Below are positions 22,353-33,462 of a stretch of DNA of 64,000 bases, in pieces (the first letter of the stretch is position 1; each line of letters begins with the position of its first letter). The stretch is taken from assembly GCF_040954645.1 (NCBI RefSeq), contig NC_092808.1, positions 20,508,232-20,572,231 on the forward strand, given 5' to 3'. Origin of the DNA: Diabrotica undecimpunctata (Eukaryota > Arthropoda > Insecta > Coleoptera > Chrysomelidae). A program made the translations under genes and the position numbers. A model generated the notes under the pieces. That model did no database searches, had not been told where the DNA came from, and was given only the letters and a program-made list of their open reading frames with translations.

Positions 22353-22890
22353 TGGCGCCCGACAACGTGGTTAAAATCTGAACCCACGACCCAGCTCGAA
22401 TTCACAGAAAGCAACACACCATTGACTCCAACATAGGTTGAAGTCAAGAGAAGAATGGGGAGAACCACGTAGTGTTAGAAAGTAATACTCTAACACTCCG
22501 ACATCGAGGCTTTCTGCAGACCTGACGCCTTCGACGTGCAGACACCTTTGACGAGCCAGGCTTATTCGAGATGGAGGTGGAAGTCCCGGAGTAGACCCAG
22601 TCATCGCCCCCCTACCGAAAGTGGTTGGACGACCACGTAAGCTTCGGCACACTGGTACTCTACGAAACCCCGTTGGATATGGCAGATGGGATCCGGACGA
22701 CCGAGAAGAAGATGAGCCCGTTGGAGGAGGTGGCACACCGACCGAGGATGGACCTGTAGGAGCTTGAGATGCCGTCATCACCACCGATCTCCCCCTGTAA
22801 GTAGTGCAGTGTTGTGTGAATTTCTTTTTGAACATTTTACTTGTATTTTTATGCATATTTTCTTGTGTATTTTCACATTTGTATTTTTTA
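22353..22890. other. GC-rich unassigned segment after the LTR
   Basis: GC content is clearly higher than the surroundings. A minus-strand open frame of 174 codons (22371-22895) is rich in Pro, Ser, Gly and Arg without a known motif. It is most likely the leader or gag region of the LTR element, deleted internally. No gag or pol motif could be read. Confidence 0.4.
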
Positions 22891-23212
22891 ATCAATAAAT
22901 ATTTTTTCCTGATACCTTTCTCTGTCGGCTGCTGCGCGAAATAATTCTTCTACTGTGGAACCACACCATTGTCTAATATTACGCAGCCATGAAAGTTTCT
23001 TTCGACCAATCCATCTCTTTTCTTCCACTTTTCCTTGTATTATAAGGCGAAGTAGATGGTATTTAGGTCCTCTAATTATATGGCCGAAGTATTCTGTTTT
23101 TCTCTTCTTTATGTTGTTTATGAGCAGACGTTCTGAATTGATCATTTGAAGAACATCTTCAATGGAAGTGTGCGAAACCCACGATATCTTTAGGATTCGT
23201 CTATAGCACCAC
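22891..23212 (-). mobile_element. RTE-like LINE C-terminal fragment
   Basis: Minus strand: WCYRRILKISWVSHTSIED, then KRKTEYFGHIIRGPKYHLL, GKVEEKRWIGRKKLSWLRN, IRQWCGSTVEELFRAAADRE. It is the same family type as the LINE at 20130-21214 but a different copy, in opposite orientation. The usual end (IANLR and the GAA-rich tail) is missing; at about 22910 the frame runs into AT-rich DNA. The 5' edge at about 23212 abuts the piggyBac 3' half. Confidence 0.8.
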
Positions 23213-24141
23213 AATTCGTTAGTACTAAAACCACCGATTTAGTTGAAAGAATATGTAAGCCTGTGTTTGGATCGTCTAAAAATATAACCATAGATAATTG
23301 TCAAACGCATGCTGGAGCAGCTCAAGATTACAATTGTTTGAACAATTCGAAAAATAAAAGGGAGATTCCACAGGAAATTCTTGATCCCAGTAGACCACAG
23401 TATTCGTCTATGTTTGCATTTTCCAAATCCATTACTTTGGTGTCGTATATCCCAAAGAAAAAAAAGTCGTGATGCTGTTATCATCTTTTCACTATGTGGA
23501 CTCGATTGATGAATATTATGGAGATGCCTGTAAGCCCAATATTACTACTTTTTTATAACATTACAAAATCAGGCGTTGACTAAGTCGATCAGAAATGCGC
23601 GGTTTATATCGTAGGCAGAAACATCAAAGATGGCCAATGGTCTCTACATAAACTTTTACGTCATACATAAATGTAATGCAAATGAAAACGACCTAATTTC
23701 GGAACGAAGATTATTTCTGAAATCAATTGGCTTAGCCTTGACAAGAGAGAACATGCTAACCAGAGCAAGATATCCTCATTTACAAAAGGATATCAGAAAT
23801 ATCGCCCAAAAATTAAGCGGAGTACATGCAGATCCAGCGCCTCCCCGTCCAAATACACGAGGTCGTTGCGCCTATTGTCCAAGTGGTAAAACACAATATT
23901 TTTGTATCAAATGCCAAAAGTGGCTATGCTAAGAGCATGTTAAACCGATTTGCGAAGACTGCAATGCAAATTGAAATTAGGATTAGAATTTTGTTTATTA
24001 AATTAAGAGAAGTACATTTTTGTTAACATTTTTTGCATTTTCTTAAAGATGTTTATTTACATTGTAAAATAAAAACTGAGCCTCACAAACCCCACTCGGC
24101 TATTCATGTAATTTGCATGTACTTGATTACTCAAGGATTAA

Positions 24142-25394
24142 TGTATCACCAATATTGGTTTTATATAGTTTTTGGATTGGCTAAATAATATTTTAGAGTT
24201 ATTTAAAACGCAAATTGGGCTAATATCATATAATTTCTATGTAAGTTTAAATGTAGTTGTCCACTATGTTATTTATCACGTCCAAATTGTACAGGACGTG
24301 ATCCTGATAGAAAAGGTATTCAGGAATTAAATAACCGAAAATCTTTTTAAGTTTAATAATCAAAAAAGTTTTTCCAATGTAACAAAAATTATATTGAAAT
24401 GATGACATCTTTTGAGGTACACTGTTCCAGAAGCAAACTGAACCTCTGTTTGAGGTTTTTGAATGAGGACTACTTTAGAGGGAACTCCATGGTAGGTTAG
24501 AAAATCAGAAAAGGATCGTAGACTTCTGGAAGTCTTAAAAGTAGCAGTATAGAGTTGGCAGATTCTCTTAAAAGAAGATGAATAGAAATTGTTCATATTG
24601 AAAAGATAAGGTAGAATTGATGAAAGAAGAATGCAAACTGTGATGTGTAGGGAAAACAAAATTCGAACTGACAATAAAACCAGTATAAAGAAAAAATGTT
24701 ACTCGAAGAAATCAAGAAAAAGCAAATTATTACAATCTACAAAAAACTTCTACAAAAAAATGAAAGATAGAAAAGGCACGAAAAAAGGAAACATACAGAA
24801 TCAAATAAAATCCACAAGAAAAATAAATTAATGTAGTTGGCTGTATACCATGTATTACAAAAAATTTATGTAAAAGGCCCTTTATAAAAGGTATAATAAT
24901 AAAAATCCTATCGGGCTACATCACAGAACGTTTTCGGAATAACTATTCCATCATCAATGCTATCTGGATTTACGTATTCGAAGCCACTAAATATATGGGT
25001 AAAACCCCTTTAAATGTTGATTAACTTTTAGGTACTTTTGAAAATTTAAAATTATGATGTTTAAGTTACAAAAGGAATGGATTACATGGCAACGTAAGGC
25101 TTCACTGGGGTTACTAGTCCTTAAACGAAGTGTCTGTGAGGACTTGTTGGTAGGAACAAGTCCTCACAGTCACTTCGTCACTTCGACACTTACTACTTAC
25201 AGAATTCGTTTGACTGATTTGTGTAGAGGCATCCAGACGTTCGATGGTATATTTGTGTATTACATTATTTTCATTGTAATGCTTTTGAGGCAGATTGGCT
25301 GATATATTAATAAACCATTAGGTTTCGAATATCTCCCAACATTTTGTTTTTTTTTACACTATCAAAACCTTATTGAAAGTTTATATACATATTT
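24142..25394. other. Unassigned, with LINE-linker and Penelope-like traces and a strong hairpin
   Basis: A Lys-rich plus-strand frame at 24631-24831 resembles the helical linker of LINE proteins but lacks a decisive motif. About 24900-24960, the phrase CATCACAGAACGTTTTCGG followed by AACTATTCCATCATC resembles ends of Penelope-like elements. A near-perfect 52-base hairpin lies at 25126-25177, and a 9-base perfect hairpin (ATCACGTCC/GGACGTGAT) at 24275-24302. No gene is supported. Confidence 0.4.
25126..25177. repeat. 52-base hairpin, 23-base arms
   Basis: Arms CGAAGTGTCTGTGAGGACTT (continuing GTT) and its complement on the other side match at 22 of 23 positions around the loop GGTAGG. It is the strongest short palindrome noticed in the window. 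Confidence 0.9.
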
Positions 25395-25628
25395 TAGACT
25401 TCGGCAAATATGCAAATAAAAATGTAGAAAATATGCGCATAAATATGCACGTGTTTACCCGAAAATATGCAAATATTTTACAAAATATGCATACAAATAA
25501 ATAAAAAAATCGTAAAATAGTAACAATTTTATTTAAAAAAAAAAGTGTACATAACTAAATATTTCCTACTATTCATTAAGATTTACATTTATTTTAAGTA
25601 ACTACATCATTTTTAAGTATGAATAAAC

Positions 25629-27697
25629 TTATTTAGAATTATGGTAACAATAAATGACCAAGTGGTGTTCAAAATTTTCTAACAAAAACTTGTGGCTTCT
25701 GTCTGAGTACATATATTTATATATGGAAAAACTTCGTTCAACATCAACTGATGTAACGGGAGCATTGGTTCTAAATTAATTGTTTCCGAAATATTTCCAG
25801 CTAGAACACTGACTACTTCAGAAAGAATATGGTAACCTTTATTTTTTTCCATAGTAGCTTCAAATTTTTTTAAAATATCTTTTCCAATATTACCTCTAAC
25901 GTTCCGACAACATGACGCAAATTCTTTTATTAATGCTGTACTTTCGAACAATGACAGTTTTGGTGATTCTAACTGAGTAATTGTTTTTTGAACATAACTA
26001 AAATTTGATTTTATAAATGAAAGTTCTTGTTGAAGCAAGTTACTCTGAAAAGTTTGTTTAGAATCCAAAAGAGATTGGGAACTTTCATCTGTTAACGTAT
26101 CAATTATGTTCTTTATTTTAACAAAATGATCTGCATAAAAATTAGCTGCTTCTAACCATGTTCCCCATCGCGTTAAAATAGGTTGTGGTGGAAGAGGAAT
26201 GTTAGGTAGCATTTCTTTATAAAGTTGAATTCTTATAGGAGATTTAAGAAATACTTTTTTGACACTGGATATCATGGTATTTACAAGAGGAAACTTTTTT
26301 CGTATTTCCTCTGCAACTCTGTTTAATCCATGCGCTACACAAGTAACATGTATTAAATCTGGGAAAAATATTTTTAAATTTTGTCCTGTTTTCACCATAT
26401 AAGGAGCAGCATCCGATAAAATAAGCAGTAATTTATTAGAAGGAATAGTTGTCGGAAGAAAAAAAGTTGCTAATGTTTCTTGTATAAAACGCGAAATTGT
26501 TAAAGCATTTGTTTTCTCAAGTTGCTGGCATGAAATAAGATGAGATTTTGGTAAGGTATCTTCTTTAAGAACACCAATCAATAAATGAGCAATATACTTT
26601 CCTGAGGAATCAGTGGTTTCGTCTACAGATATGTAAAAATAATTATCTGCAATTTCTTCCTTAATATTAATTAACACCGACGAGTATAGGCCCGTTCACA
26701 TTATTTCTTCTTAGAGACCGATCACTTGGAACATTAAGTTTGCAATATTTTTTTAGAAACGAACTAAAATTTACATTTGCTAATTTTGAAAGCGGTATGT
26801 TTGCAGACACTAATGCGCGACACAAGTCTTCATTAAAAGTTTCTTGCTCATCTAATTTTTTTGAAGTAGATTGGAAACATTTAGCCATTGAAGTTTGATG
26901 TTTTCCTCCTATTTTTCCTTTTTTTGCAATGTGTGAAGCAGTTCTCACATGTTGGTCTATCTGAAATTTCTTCTCACATGCTATCTATAAATAAAAATAA
27001 AAACCTTTATTTTAACCCAACCTTTAAAATATAAAAATATACAAGGTGTTTTTGGTTAATCAAATAACTGGTTTGGAAAAAAAAACACTCGCTAAGTGTT
27101 TTAAATGCAGTATTAATCCACAAATTAGTTTTTGTTACTAACCATTAGTACATCATATAACTTATTTTAAAATTCAACAAAAGTTTTTTTTTTGTTAATT
27201 CAATTACAATAAAAATAATTGTGTTTTAGAATAGCTGACTTCATAAAAAAAAGTAAAGGTGAAATTTTTTTTTTAAATACACACCATTGTATTGTACCAT
27301 GGACAATTTTTTCTCACTAAAGGAAGCTATTTTTCATTTAAAAACAACCTACGAGTACTAAATTTCAAGTAAATACGTTTATTGGTTTTAAAGTTATTGT
27401 TGTTATTAACTAAAAGAATTTAATTTTTTTTAATTTTAACACCCTGTATCTCGAAAAGTAAATAAGTTTGACCCCTCATTAACTATATCGTTTTGTTCAA
27501 TTTTTCGAGAAGTATCTACAGTCAAACGTTGTAAGTGTCATTTGGAAACACCCTGTATGTTTGAAATATTAGATATTTAATAGAAAATATTAGATACTTA
27601 CAATTTTGCCACAGACTGAACAGTAGATTTTTCCCATATCCATAGACAGCTCTTTATAAGGTTTAATCCAAGTTGAAGCACTGGTTGTTTTAGGCAT
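25629..27697 (-). pseudogene. hAT transposase (CGGBP1-like), spliced, two frameshifts
   Basis: Minus strand. Exon 1, 27697-27602, starts MPKTTSASTWIKPYKELS and gives the first half of a BED-like zinc finger (YCSVCGKI). A GT/AG intron (27601-26985) follows. Exon 2 starts at 26984 and completes the finger (IACEKKFQIDQHVRTASH). Next come FLKKYCKLNVPSDRSLRR, a frameshift at about 26680, the first catalytic block (NYFYISVDETTDSSGKY), the second (LLLILSDAAPYM), CVAHGLNRVAEEIR, TRWGTWLEAANFYAD, and, after a second frameshift at about 25765, the C-terminal dimerisation block APVTSVDVERSFSIYKY and MYSDRSHKFLLENFEHH, ending at the stop 25629-25631. Catalytic acidic residues are present, so it was active until recently, but the frameshifts break it. 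It is similar in layout to CGGBP1-like hAT proteins. Confidence 0.9.
27042..27555. mobile_element. Small mariner-like non-autonomous element in the hAT intron
   Basis: The left end TA-CAAGGTGTTTTTGG and the right end GGAAACACCCTG-TA form imperfect terminal inverted repeats around 514 bases without coding capacity, flanked by TA on both sides. A CACCCTGTATCTCG phrase also appears internally at about 27441. It lies wholly inside the intron of the hAT transposase gene, which would have been spliced out. Confidence 0.6.
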
Positions 27698-28275
27698 TAT
27701 AAAATCACAATCTTCCTTTTTGTTACGCACGAGTGTTTACGCTTTGAATATCAAAACAAAAATGATTTACAAATCTGAGCATCAAATTAGAAATGTTTAG
27801 GTACCTAATTCAATAAACTGGGAGATTTTGGAAAATCCCTAAATTAGGAACAAAACTATTAGCCGTTTACCTGCTGTTAAGATACAATAAATTGTAGATA
27901 GATTTGGGGATTAGATCATAAAATGCAAATGAGCGAACCCTTAGCGATTATCCAATAACTGAATGCCTCAGTGGCCGAGACTTTCTAAGAATGTTGAGGG
28001 CTACTTAAATTGATCTTCTTTGAAATTGTAAATGTTTTGTACCTGTAGAGATTACGTACTTAGATCATTTCTTGATTAAAATGACTACAAAATTTTATAC
28101 AAGAATTGAAATAAATTGGTATGTTTAAAAATTTTCAAATACAGTATAAAAATCTGAACTTTTATGCACTTTATGCAAACTTTTATACAAATATGCCAAA
28201 ATATGAAATATTTGCATAAAATATGCACAATATGCAAAATATGCAATATGCATATTTGCCGAAGTCTACATATTA

Positions 28276-29659
28276 TATATATAACTTCGATATATAACTT
28301 CCATGTTATATTCATAAGCTTTTCTTGAAACGCTCCAAGTATGAATATCCAAAAATAAATATTATAGTAATAAAATAACCCTAGGCCATGACCAGTGAAA
28401 CTATACAAATATATAAAAGGGTGACCGGTAGGAATCTACGCAGAAATACGCGACACTTTAAAAATAAGGCTTTTTAAAGAAAAGGCTAGATAATCCAGCT
28501 TTTGAAAAATATTTTGACAATGCTTTATTATATTAAATACTTTTCTTAGAGTACACATTTAAGTACTTTTGTCATGTAGGTAGGTCACTTAAATAAGATT
28601 ATTGTCAATTTTATATACTTTTCAATCCTATCATTCAGCATAATGTAGTTAGAATATTTCAAACTAACAATATTGTGACATTTGGTACTTCAAAAGAAAA
28701 ATATTTTGCTTTTGAATAGAAATAATAAGCAATGAAATTTCGTTCCTGCTTTTATTTATATACTGTTGCAAAAATTTACCAAATCGTATTATTATATCTG
28801 CATTGAAAATTCAAAAACATTCATTCGGTATGCACCAACCCTCTGGGTTTCTTTTGTTGTGGTTAATCTGTGGAGTATATAAAAAATGTTTATACCAAAA
28901 ATGATGTCTATCAAAGACGTCTATAATCTGAAATTATTTTCTAATGTACAGGGTCAGTTATAACAAGAGAATGAACCAAAGTGTAATTTTTTTTAATAAA
29001 ATACCTTGTTGGTATACTAAATTATTTTTGAATATATTTTTAAAAAACATAAGGAGTTTGTAAAAGGTTTAATAGGTCTAAACTTAATAATTTTTGAAAT
29101 ATTAAAATGGTAATATTTTAAAAGATTAGGTTTTCAATCTAATAAAAATACAAGTGATAAGTCAAAGTTTTTCTAAAATAATGTTAATTTTAAATAATTT
29201 AAAAATGAAATGAAATCTAATCATACAATATACAGTGTGATCACTATTACCAAATACACAATTTTCTATTTTTTAATAGAACACCATGTAAATTATAATT
29301 GTATTTTGTAGATAATTTTTCGACTGTTCTAACAACCATTCAAATTTCGTCATTTTGTGTCATGTGAAACAATTTCACCCAATCATGTCAACATTAGACT
29401 GATAATTGCATTCAGTGCAATTTTCAATCCCTATGACAACACGATCGAGTTTGACAACTTCATCCAAATAAATTTCAAAATGTCACGTTTTGTCAAGATT
29501 ATAAATATTATGCGTGGTAATAGATCTTCTATAGTAGAGAACAGCAACGAATCTAATGTTAACTTAAATTTTAATAATTGTACTTTCACTAACTGTACTT
29601 TTAATAAATAAATGTTTCGTTATGTTGAGTTATGATTTTTTTTTTCGAAAAATCCGCCG
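28276..29659. other. No gene supported
   Basis: AT-rich. At about 28948 a phrase ACAGGGTCAGTTATAAC resembles the TIR of the mariner-like element at 53760, but no partner end was found. The plus-strand frame 29357-29611 has an Asn/Thr-rich end (NNCTFTNCTFNK) and no known domain; it may be real but is not supported by context. Confidence 0.4.
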
Positions 29660-29803
29660 AATATCCCTCGGACATTGATGAATGCCACATAATTTCATGA
29701 CAAATTTCTCAAGCTCGTTGCTTGGTAACAGCACCAGTACCAAGGAACGAGCTTTCGATTGTCATGAAATTATCTATTCTGTTATCAATGTCCTAGGGAT
29801 ATT
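29660..29803. repeat. 144-base foldback repeat (MITE-like)
   Basis: The outer words AATATCCCTCGGACATTGAT and ATCAATGTCCTAGGGATATT are inverted copies, as are ATAATTTCATGACA / TGTCATGAAATTAT and the inner AGCTCGTTGCTTGGTA / TACCAAGGAACGAGCT. The whole forms an imperfect hairpin with a short loop near 29733. Confidence 0.85.
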
Positions 29804-30154
29804 ACTACTGAAAACAACATTTCTTTTCGTATGGTTATAATTATTTCGTATGTTTGGTTTTGTAGGTACATATTTAGAAAAAAATTATGGATTGTAGAGC
29901 AAATATATCAAAATATCCAAAATTAAAATAAAAACGTATCCTAATTACTATTTAAATGGGAATTTAAATTATCACAATTAACGGTTAAAGTACGTTTATT
30001 GACATTTCAATTTCCACTTCGGAAATCGTTCTCAAAATACAAACATTAGTAAAATAAACAAATTTTTATTTTTCTCTTACTTAGTGAAAAATTCTTCTAA
30101 TAATTTAATTTTATCTGACTCATCTATATTGACAATTCAGACATACATTATACA

Positions 30155-31414
30155 TTTTTTTTTTATTTTTATGGCTTCGGCAGTTTGCCATACAGCCAGT
30201 TACATGATCTTTTAATCTCATTAGGTACAGTAAAAAGTTTTTGAGTTATTTGCAATCGAATAGACTAAAATAGATAAATTTACATTTAACAAAAAGAAGA
30301 GAAAAAATATAAATAATACATACACATATATATCCATAAACATATACAATTAACATGGGTCACTCGTTTCACGTCCAGGGGACCATCAGGACATTATAAT
30401 ATATAACATACACAGGAGAACTAGGCCACGGTAAATAGGATTAAACATATAAAGGAGAGAAAACAAAGGTAAAAAGTAAAAACCATTTTTTTTTTAACTA
30501 AAGAAAAATATTACATTTGGTCAAAAAATCGATTATGCAATCGTAAATTAATCTATTTTGAGTCGCTAGGGCAGATAAAACGTTAAACGGAGATTTACCG
30601 GTAATACGAACTATATTATTATATAATAAGGTGGATTCCAAATTATATTTGGCACAACCAAAAATTACATGATCTAGGTCATCTTCTACTCCACATTCCA
30701 AACAGTTTTTACTCTCGATCACATGAATCCTTGCAAGATGAGCAGGAAAACAAGCATGTCCAAATTTAAGCCTAGATATGGTTGTTATATAACGCCTAGG
30801 GACATTATAAGTTCTGTGCCAATGTGCAACAGGGATAGTTGTGTGTAAAGAAGTGTATCTATTTGGGTTGGTAAAACAAAACTCAGACCATAGGTCACTC
30901 CATTTATATTTTAAAACTGCCTTGCGTGAAGCAACCAAATCAGAAATACTGGGTAGAAATTCTGTGGTATCCACTGAATAAATACTTAATTTGGCTAGTT
31001 GGTCCACATGTTCATTATGTTTAATTCCACTGTGTGCTTTGGCCCATATAAATATCACATTTTTTTTATTTTCCTTAAAGTGTTTAACTAATTTTTTAAT
31101 TAATATTATGTAGGGATTGGAGTATGAGGTTGGAACAAAAGGTTGGTTAATGGCTGTGAGAACTGACATGGAATCTGAAATAATAATAACGGAGGAATCT
31201 CTGTTAGAAACAAAAAGTAGGGCTTGATATATGGCAATTGCTTCCGCACTAAATATGGAAATATTTGCTTTTAATTTGAACATTTTTTCTACCTTCTCCA
31301 TTGGGATGTAAAAGGCACATCCTATACCGTCTTCTGATTTGGAGGCATCCGTGTAGATAGTACTGTAGTAATCCCAATTGGATAAGATGCTTGTTATAAT
31401 GTTGTTATTTGCTC
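30155..31414 (-). mobile_element. Jockey/I-like LINE 3' part (RNase H) in the left foldback arm
   Basis: Minus strand: YSTIYTDASKSEDGIGCAFY (about 31355-31300) opens an RNase H domain; then ISIFSAEAIAIYQALLFVSN, VIIISDSMSVLTAI and NVIFIWAKAHSGIKHNEHVD give the catalytic Asp, Glu, Asp and His regions. A C-terminal Cys/His segment (KNCLECGVEDDLDHVIFGC) and a stop at 30498 follow. The RNase H frame is open for 267 codons without a stop, so the copy is not old. A poly(A) tail appears as T's from 30155. A TTATACA target duplication is seen at 30148-30154 and 31415-31421. The reverse transcriptase is missing through 5' truncation. Confidence 0.9.
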
Positions 31415-31660
31415 TTATACAATTTAAAGTACACGACTTTAAAATGATATTGCCAATATTGTTGAGTTGCGCTCCTGGGACGATTTCGTCTTTAAAGACA
31501 AATACATGCTATGATGACAGTAAAATTGTCCTGTTAGTGATTCCATAGTAAATTATGAGGAAAAAAAAATAAAATATTTACATTTAAAAAAAAAATAAAA
31601 AAAATACTTACCATGTCGGGATAGTATTTTAATATTTTCATAATTTACTATGGAATCACT

Positions 31661-33462
31661 TCTTCTTCTTCAAGTGCCCTCTCCGCTACGGAGTTTGGCA
31701 ATCATCATTGCTATTCGTATCTTTGAAGCTGTTGCTCTAAATAATTGGTTAGATGTGCACTGGAACCAGTCTCTTAAATTGCGCAGCCAAGATATACGTC
31801 GTATTCCCACGCTTCGTTTGCCCTGAATCTTTCCTTGGATAATTAACTGGAGCAATCGGTACTTTTTCCCTCTCATCACATGACCAAAATATTCCAACTT
31901 TCTTCTCTTGATGGTGATTAACAGCTCCCGTTCTTTGTTCATTCTTCGAAGAACTTCACTATTTGTTACTTTGTCTGTCCAAGGTATTTTCAAAATTCTT
32001 GTGTATATCCACATTTCGAAGGCCTCTAGTTTATCAATATTGCTCTTGTTTAAAGTCCAAGTCTCTACTCCGTACAGCAGTATCGAGAAGAAGTAGCGTC
32101 TAACCAATCTCATTTTCAGGTTTAAGTTAATTTCATGACTTCCCAGAATGTCCTTCATATTAACAAAAGCAGCTCGAGCCTTTCCAATTCTAGTTTTTAT
32201 TTCTTCTGTGATGTCATTGTTATTATTAACGCTTGTTCCCAAATATTTATATTTGTGCACCCGTTCGATTTTGTTATTGTGAATGTACATGTTTGCACTC
32301 AATCTTTGTTTTTTTGAAATAATCATGAATTTCGTCTTCTTGACGTTCATTGTTAACCCTTTCTCTTCACTAGCTGTGACTACCTTGTTTAAAATGGCTT
32401 GCAGGTCTTCTACTGTCTCCGCCATTAAAACTGTATCATCCGCTTATCTAATATTCTTAATTGGTTGGCCGTTAACTTTTATCCCAATCTCTTCTTCCTC
32501 CAATGCTTTCTTCATAATTTCTTCCGAATAGAGATTAAATAGCATTGGTGACAACACACATCCTTGTCTAACTCCTTTTTTAATTTGAATTTCATTTGTT
32601 GTGCTATTTTGGATTTGTGTCTAACTGTTTAGCTTCCAAAATCTCTAAAAGTTGGTCATGCTTGACGTTATCAAACGCCTTGTTGTAATCAATGGAACAA
32701 GCAAATACATCTTGATTCACATCCAAACACCTCTGTGTCAAGATGTTAAAGGCAAATAATGCTTCGCGAGTTCCATATCCCTCCCGGAATCCAAACTGAG
32801 TTTCTCCGATATCTTCTTCCAATTTTCTGTAAATTTTATTGTGAATTATTTTGAGGAATATTTTTAAGGTGTTGCTCATCAGACTGATCGTGCAATGATC
32901 ACTGCACTGCTTAGCATGTACCTTCTTGGGAAGAGGGACAAACGTTGATCTTAGCCATTCTTCAGGAATTATACTGTTTTCATAAATCTTGTTAAATAAG
33001 TCTACTAACAAGTGGATTAGATATTCGTCTATCAACTTTAGTATATCCGCTGGTAGCTCGTCTGGTCCTGGAGCTTTGCTATTCTTTGAAGACTTCACCG
33101 CTTGCATTACTTCTTCTTTACTTATTTCTGGACCTGTCTCCTCTGGAAAATTATCACAAGGAGGCTGCCTTTGATCGTCAAACAGTTCATCTATGTATGT
33201 CTGCCAATGTTTTAGTTTCTCCTCTGTTTCCATTATCATGTTCCCTTGTTGGTCTATAAGTACTGTCTGCTTCCTGTTTCTATTGTTGATCATTTCTTTA
33301 ACTTTCTTGTGAAGATAGAACAAATCATATTCGGTTTCCAAGTTTTCAATCTCCTTACATTTGTCTTGTAACCATTGTTTTTTAGTGTCGCGGATTTTTC
33401 TTTTGATCTCTGTGTTAATTTGCTTATACTGTTCTTCATTTTTGCCTTTCGATAGTCTTCGA
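31661..33462 (-). mobile_element. RTE-like LINE, nearly whole RT, in the right foldback arm
   Basis: Flanked by a perfect 8-base duplication GAATCACT (31653-31660, 33463-33470). Minus strand: linker; SSKNSKAPGPDELPADILK; IIPEEWLRSTFVPLPKK; ETQFGFREGYGTREALF; VFACSIDYNKAFDNVKHDQL; then a small deletion and frameshift near 32600; KKGVRQGCVLSPMLFNLYSE; NIR-stop-ADDTVLMAET; YKYLGTSVNNNNDITEE; FEMWIYTRILKIPWTDKVT; KLEYFGHVMRGKKYRLLQL; end at about 31670. The catalytic YADD Tyr codon is a TAA stop (32446-32444). The tail is GAA-rich (CTTCTTCTTC on the plus strand). The endonuclease is missing. Confidence 0.92.

Larger units (their letters stand above)
21321..23985 (+). pseudogene. piggyBac transposase, split and frameshifted
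   Basis: The 5' half starts at ATG 21321 (MDPYLKEIQRLQQLYDEVEE, an acidic N-terminus) and, after a stop at about 21489, fragments reach the catalytic domain: GSYFTLDEMLFAFHGRCGFR and MYIPK at about 21825-21896, with the Asp of the TIDE-type motif. The 3' half resumes at about 23213: TTDLVERICKPVFGSSKNIT then IDNCQTHAGAAQDY (second catalytic Asp), NKREIPQEILD, SFSKSITLVSYIPKKKK-like text, a frameshift, NITKSGVDQVDQK-like text, and 23630-23985 with a C-terminal cysteine-rich zinc-binding domain (RGRCAYCPSGKTQYFCIKCQ). About 35 codons between the halves are missing at the insertion site. Several stops make it non-functional. Confidence 0.85.
19920..24141. mobile_element. piggyBac element with recognisable ends, split by two insertions
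   Basis: A TTAA at 19920-19923 is followed by CCCTTGAGTAGTCGGGTGAG, and the other end reads ATTACTCAAGGATTAA with its TTAA at 24138-24141. The ends are inverted copies (CCCTTGAGTA versus TCCTTGAGTA), and a second, subterminal inverted block (GTGAGGCCTGTGAGACC on the left, its relative GGTTTGTGAGGCTC on the right) is present, as in many piggyBac elements. TTAA target duplication and TTAA-CCC ends are the hallmark of the superfamily. Inside are the two halves of a broken transposase gene, a LINE (20130-21214) and an LTR-plus-LINE block (21897-23212). Confidence 0.85.
25395..28267. mobile_element. hAT element with terminal inverted repeats
   Basis: The left end reads AGACTTCGGCAAATATGCAA (from 25396) and the right end ends TGCATATTTGCCGAAGTCT (28267), nearly perfect inverted copies. 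The flanks ACATATTT (25387-25394) and ACATATTA (28268-28275) match at seven of eight positions, fitting the 8-base target duplication of hAT elements. Both subterminal zones contain many ATATGCA / TGCATAT words, plausible transposase binding sites. The interior holds a minus-strand spliced transposase gene with two frameshifts. Confidence 0.9.

Noticed and set aside
22247..22381. 44-codon open frame starting MDLSRGALDS
   Set aside because: It crosses the proposed LTR end and primer site, and has no domain; chance frame preferred.
29357..29611. 84-codon frame with an Asn/Thr-rich end
   Set aside because: No known domain, AT-rich codon content and no flanking gene structure; left as anonymous sequence.
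31422..31510. Apparent upstream extension of the LINE reading frame through VPGAQLNNIGNIILK
   Set aside because: The same DNA is present in the opposite foldback arm without the LINE, so it belongs to the foldback element and the open frame is accidental.
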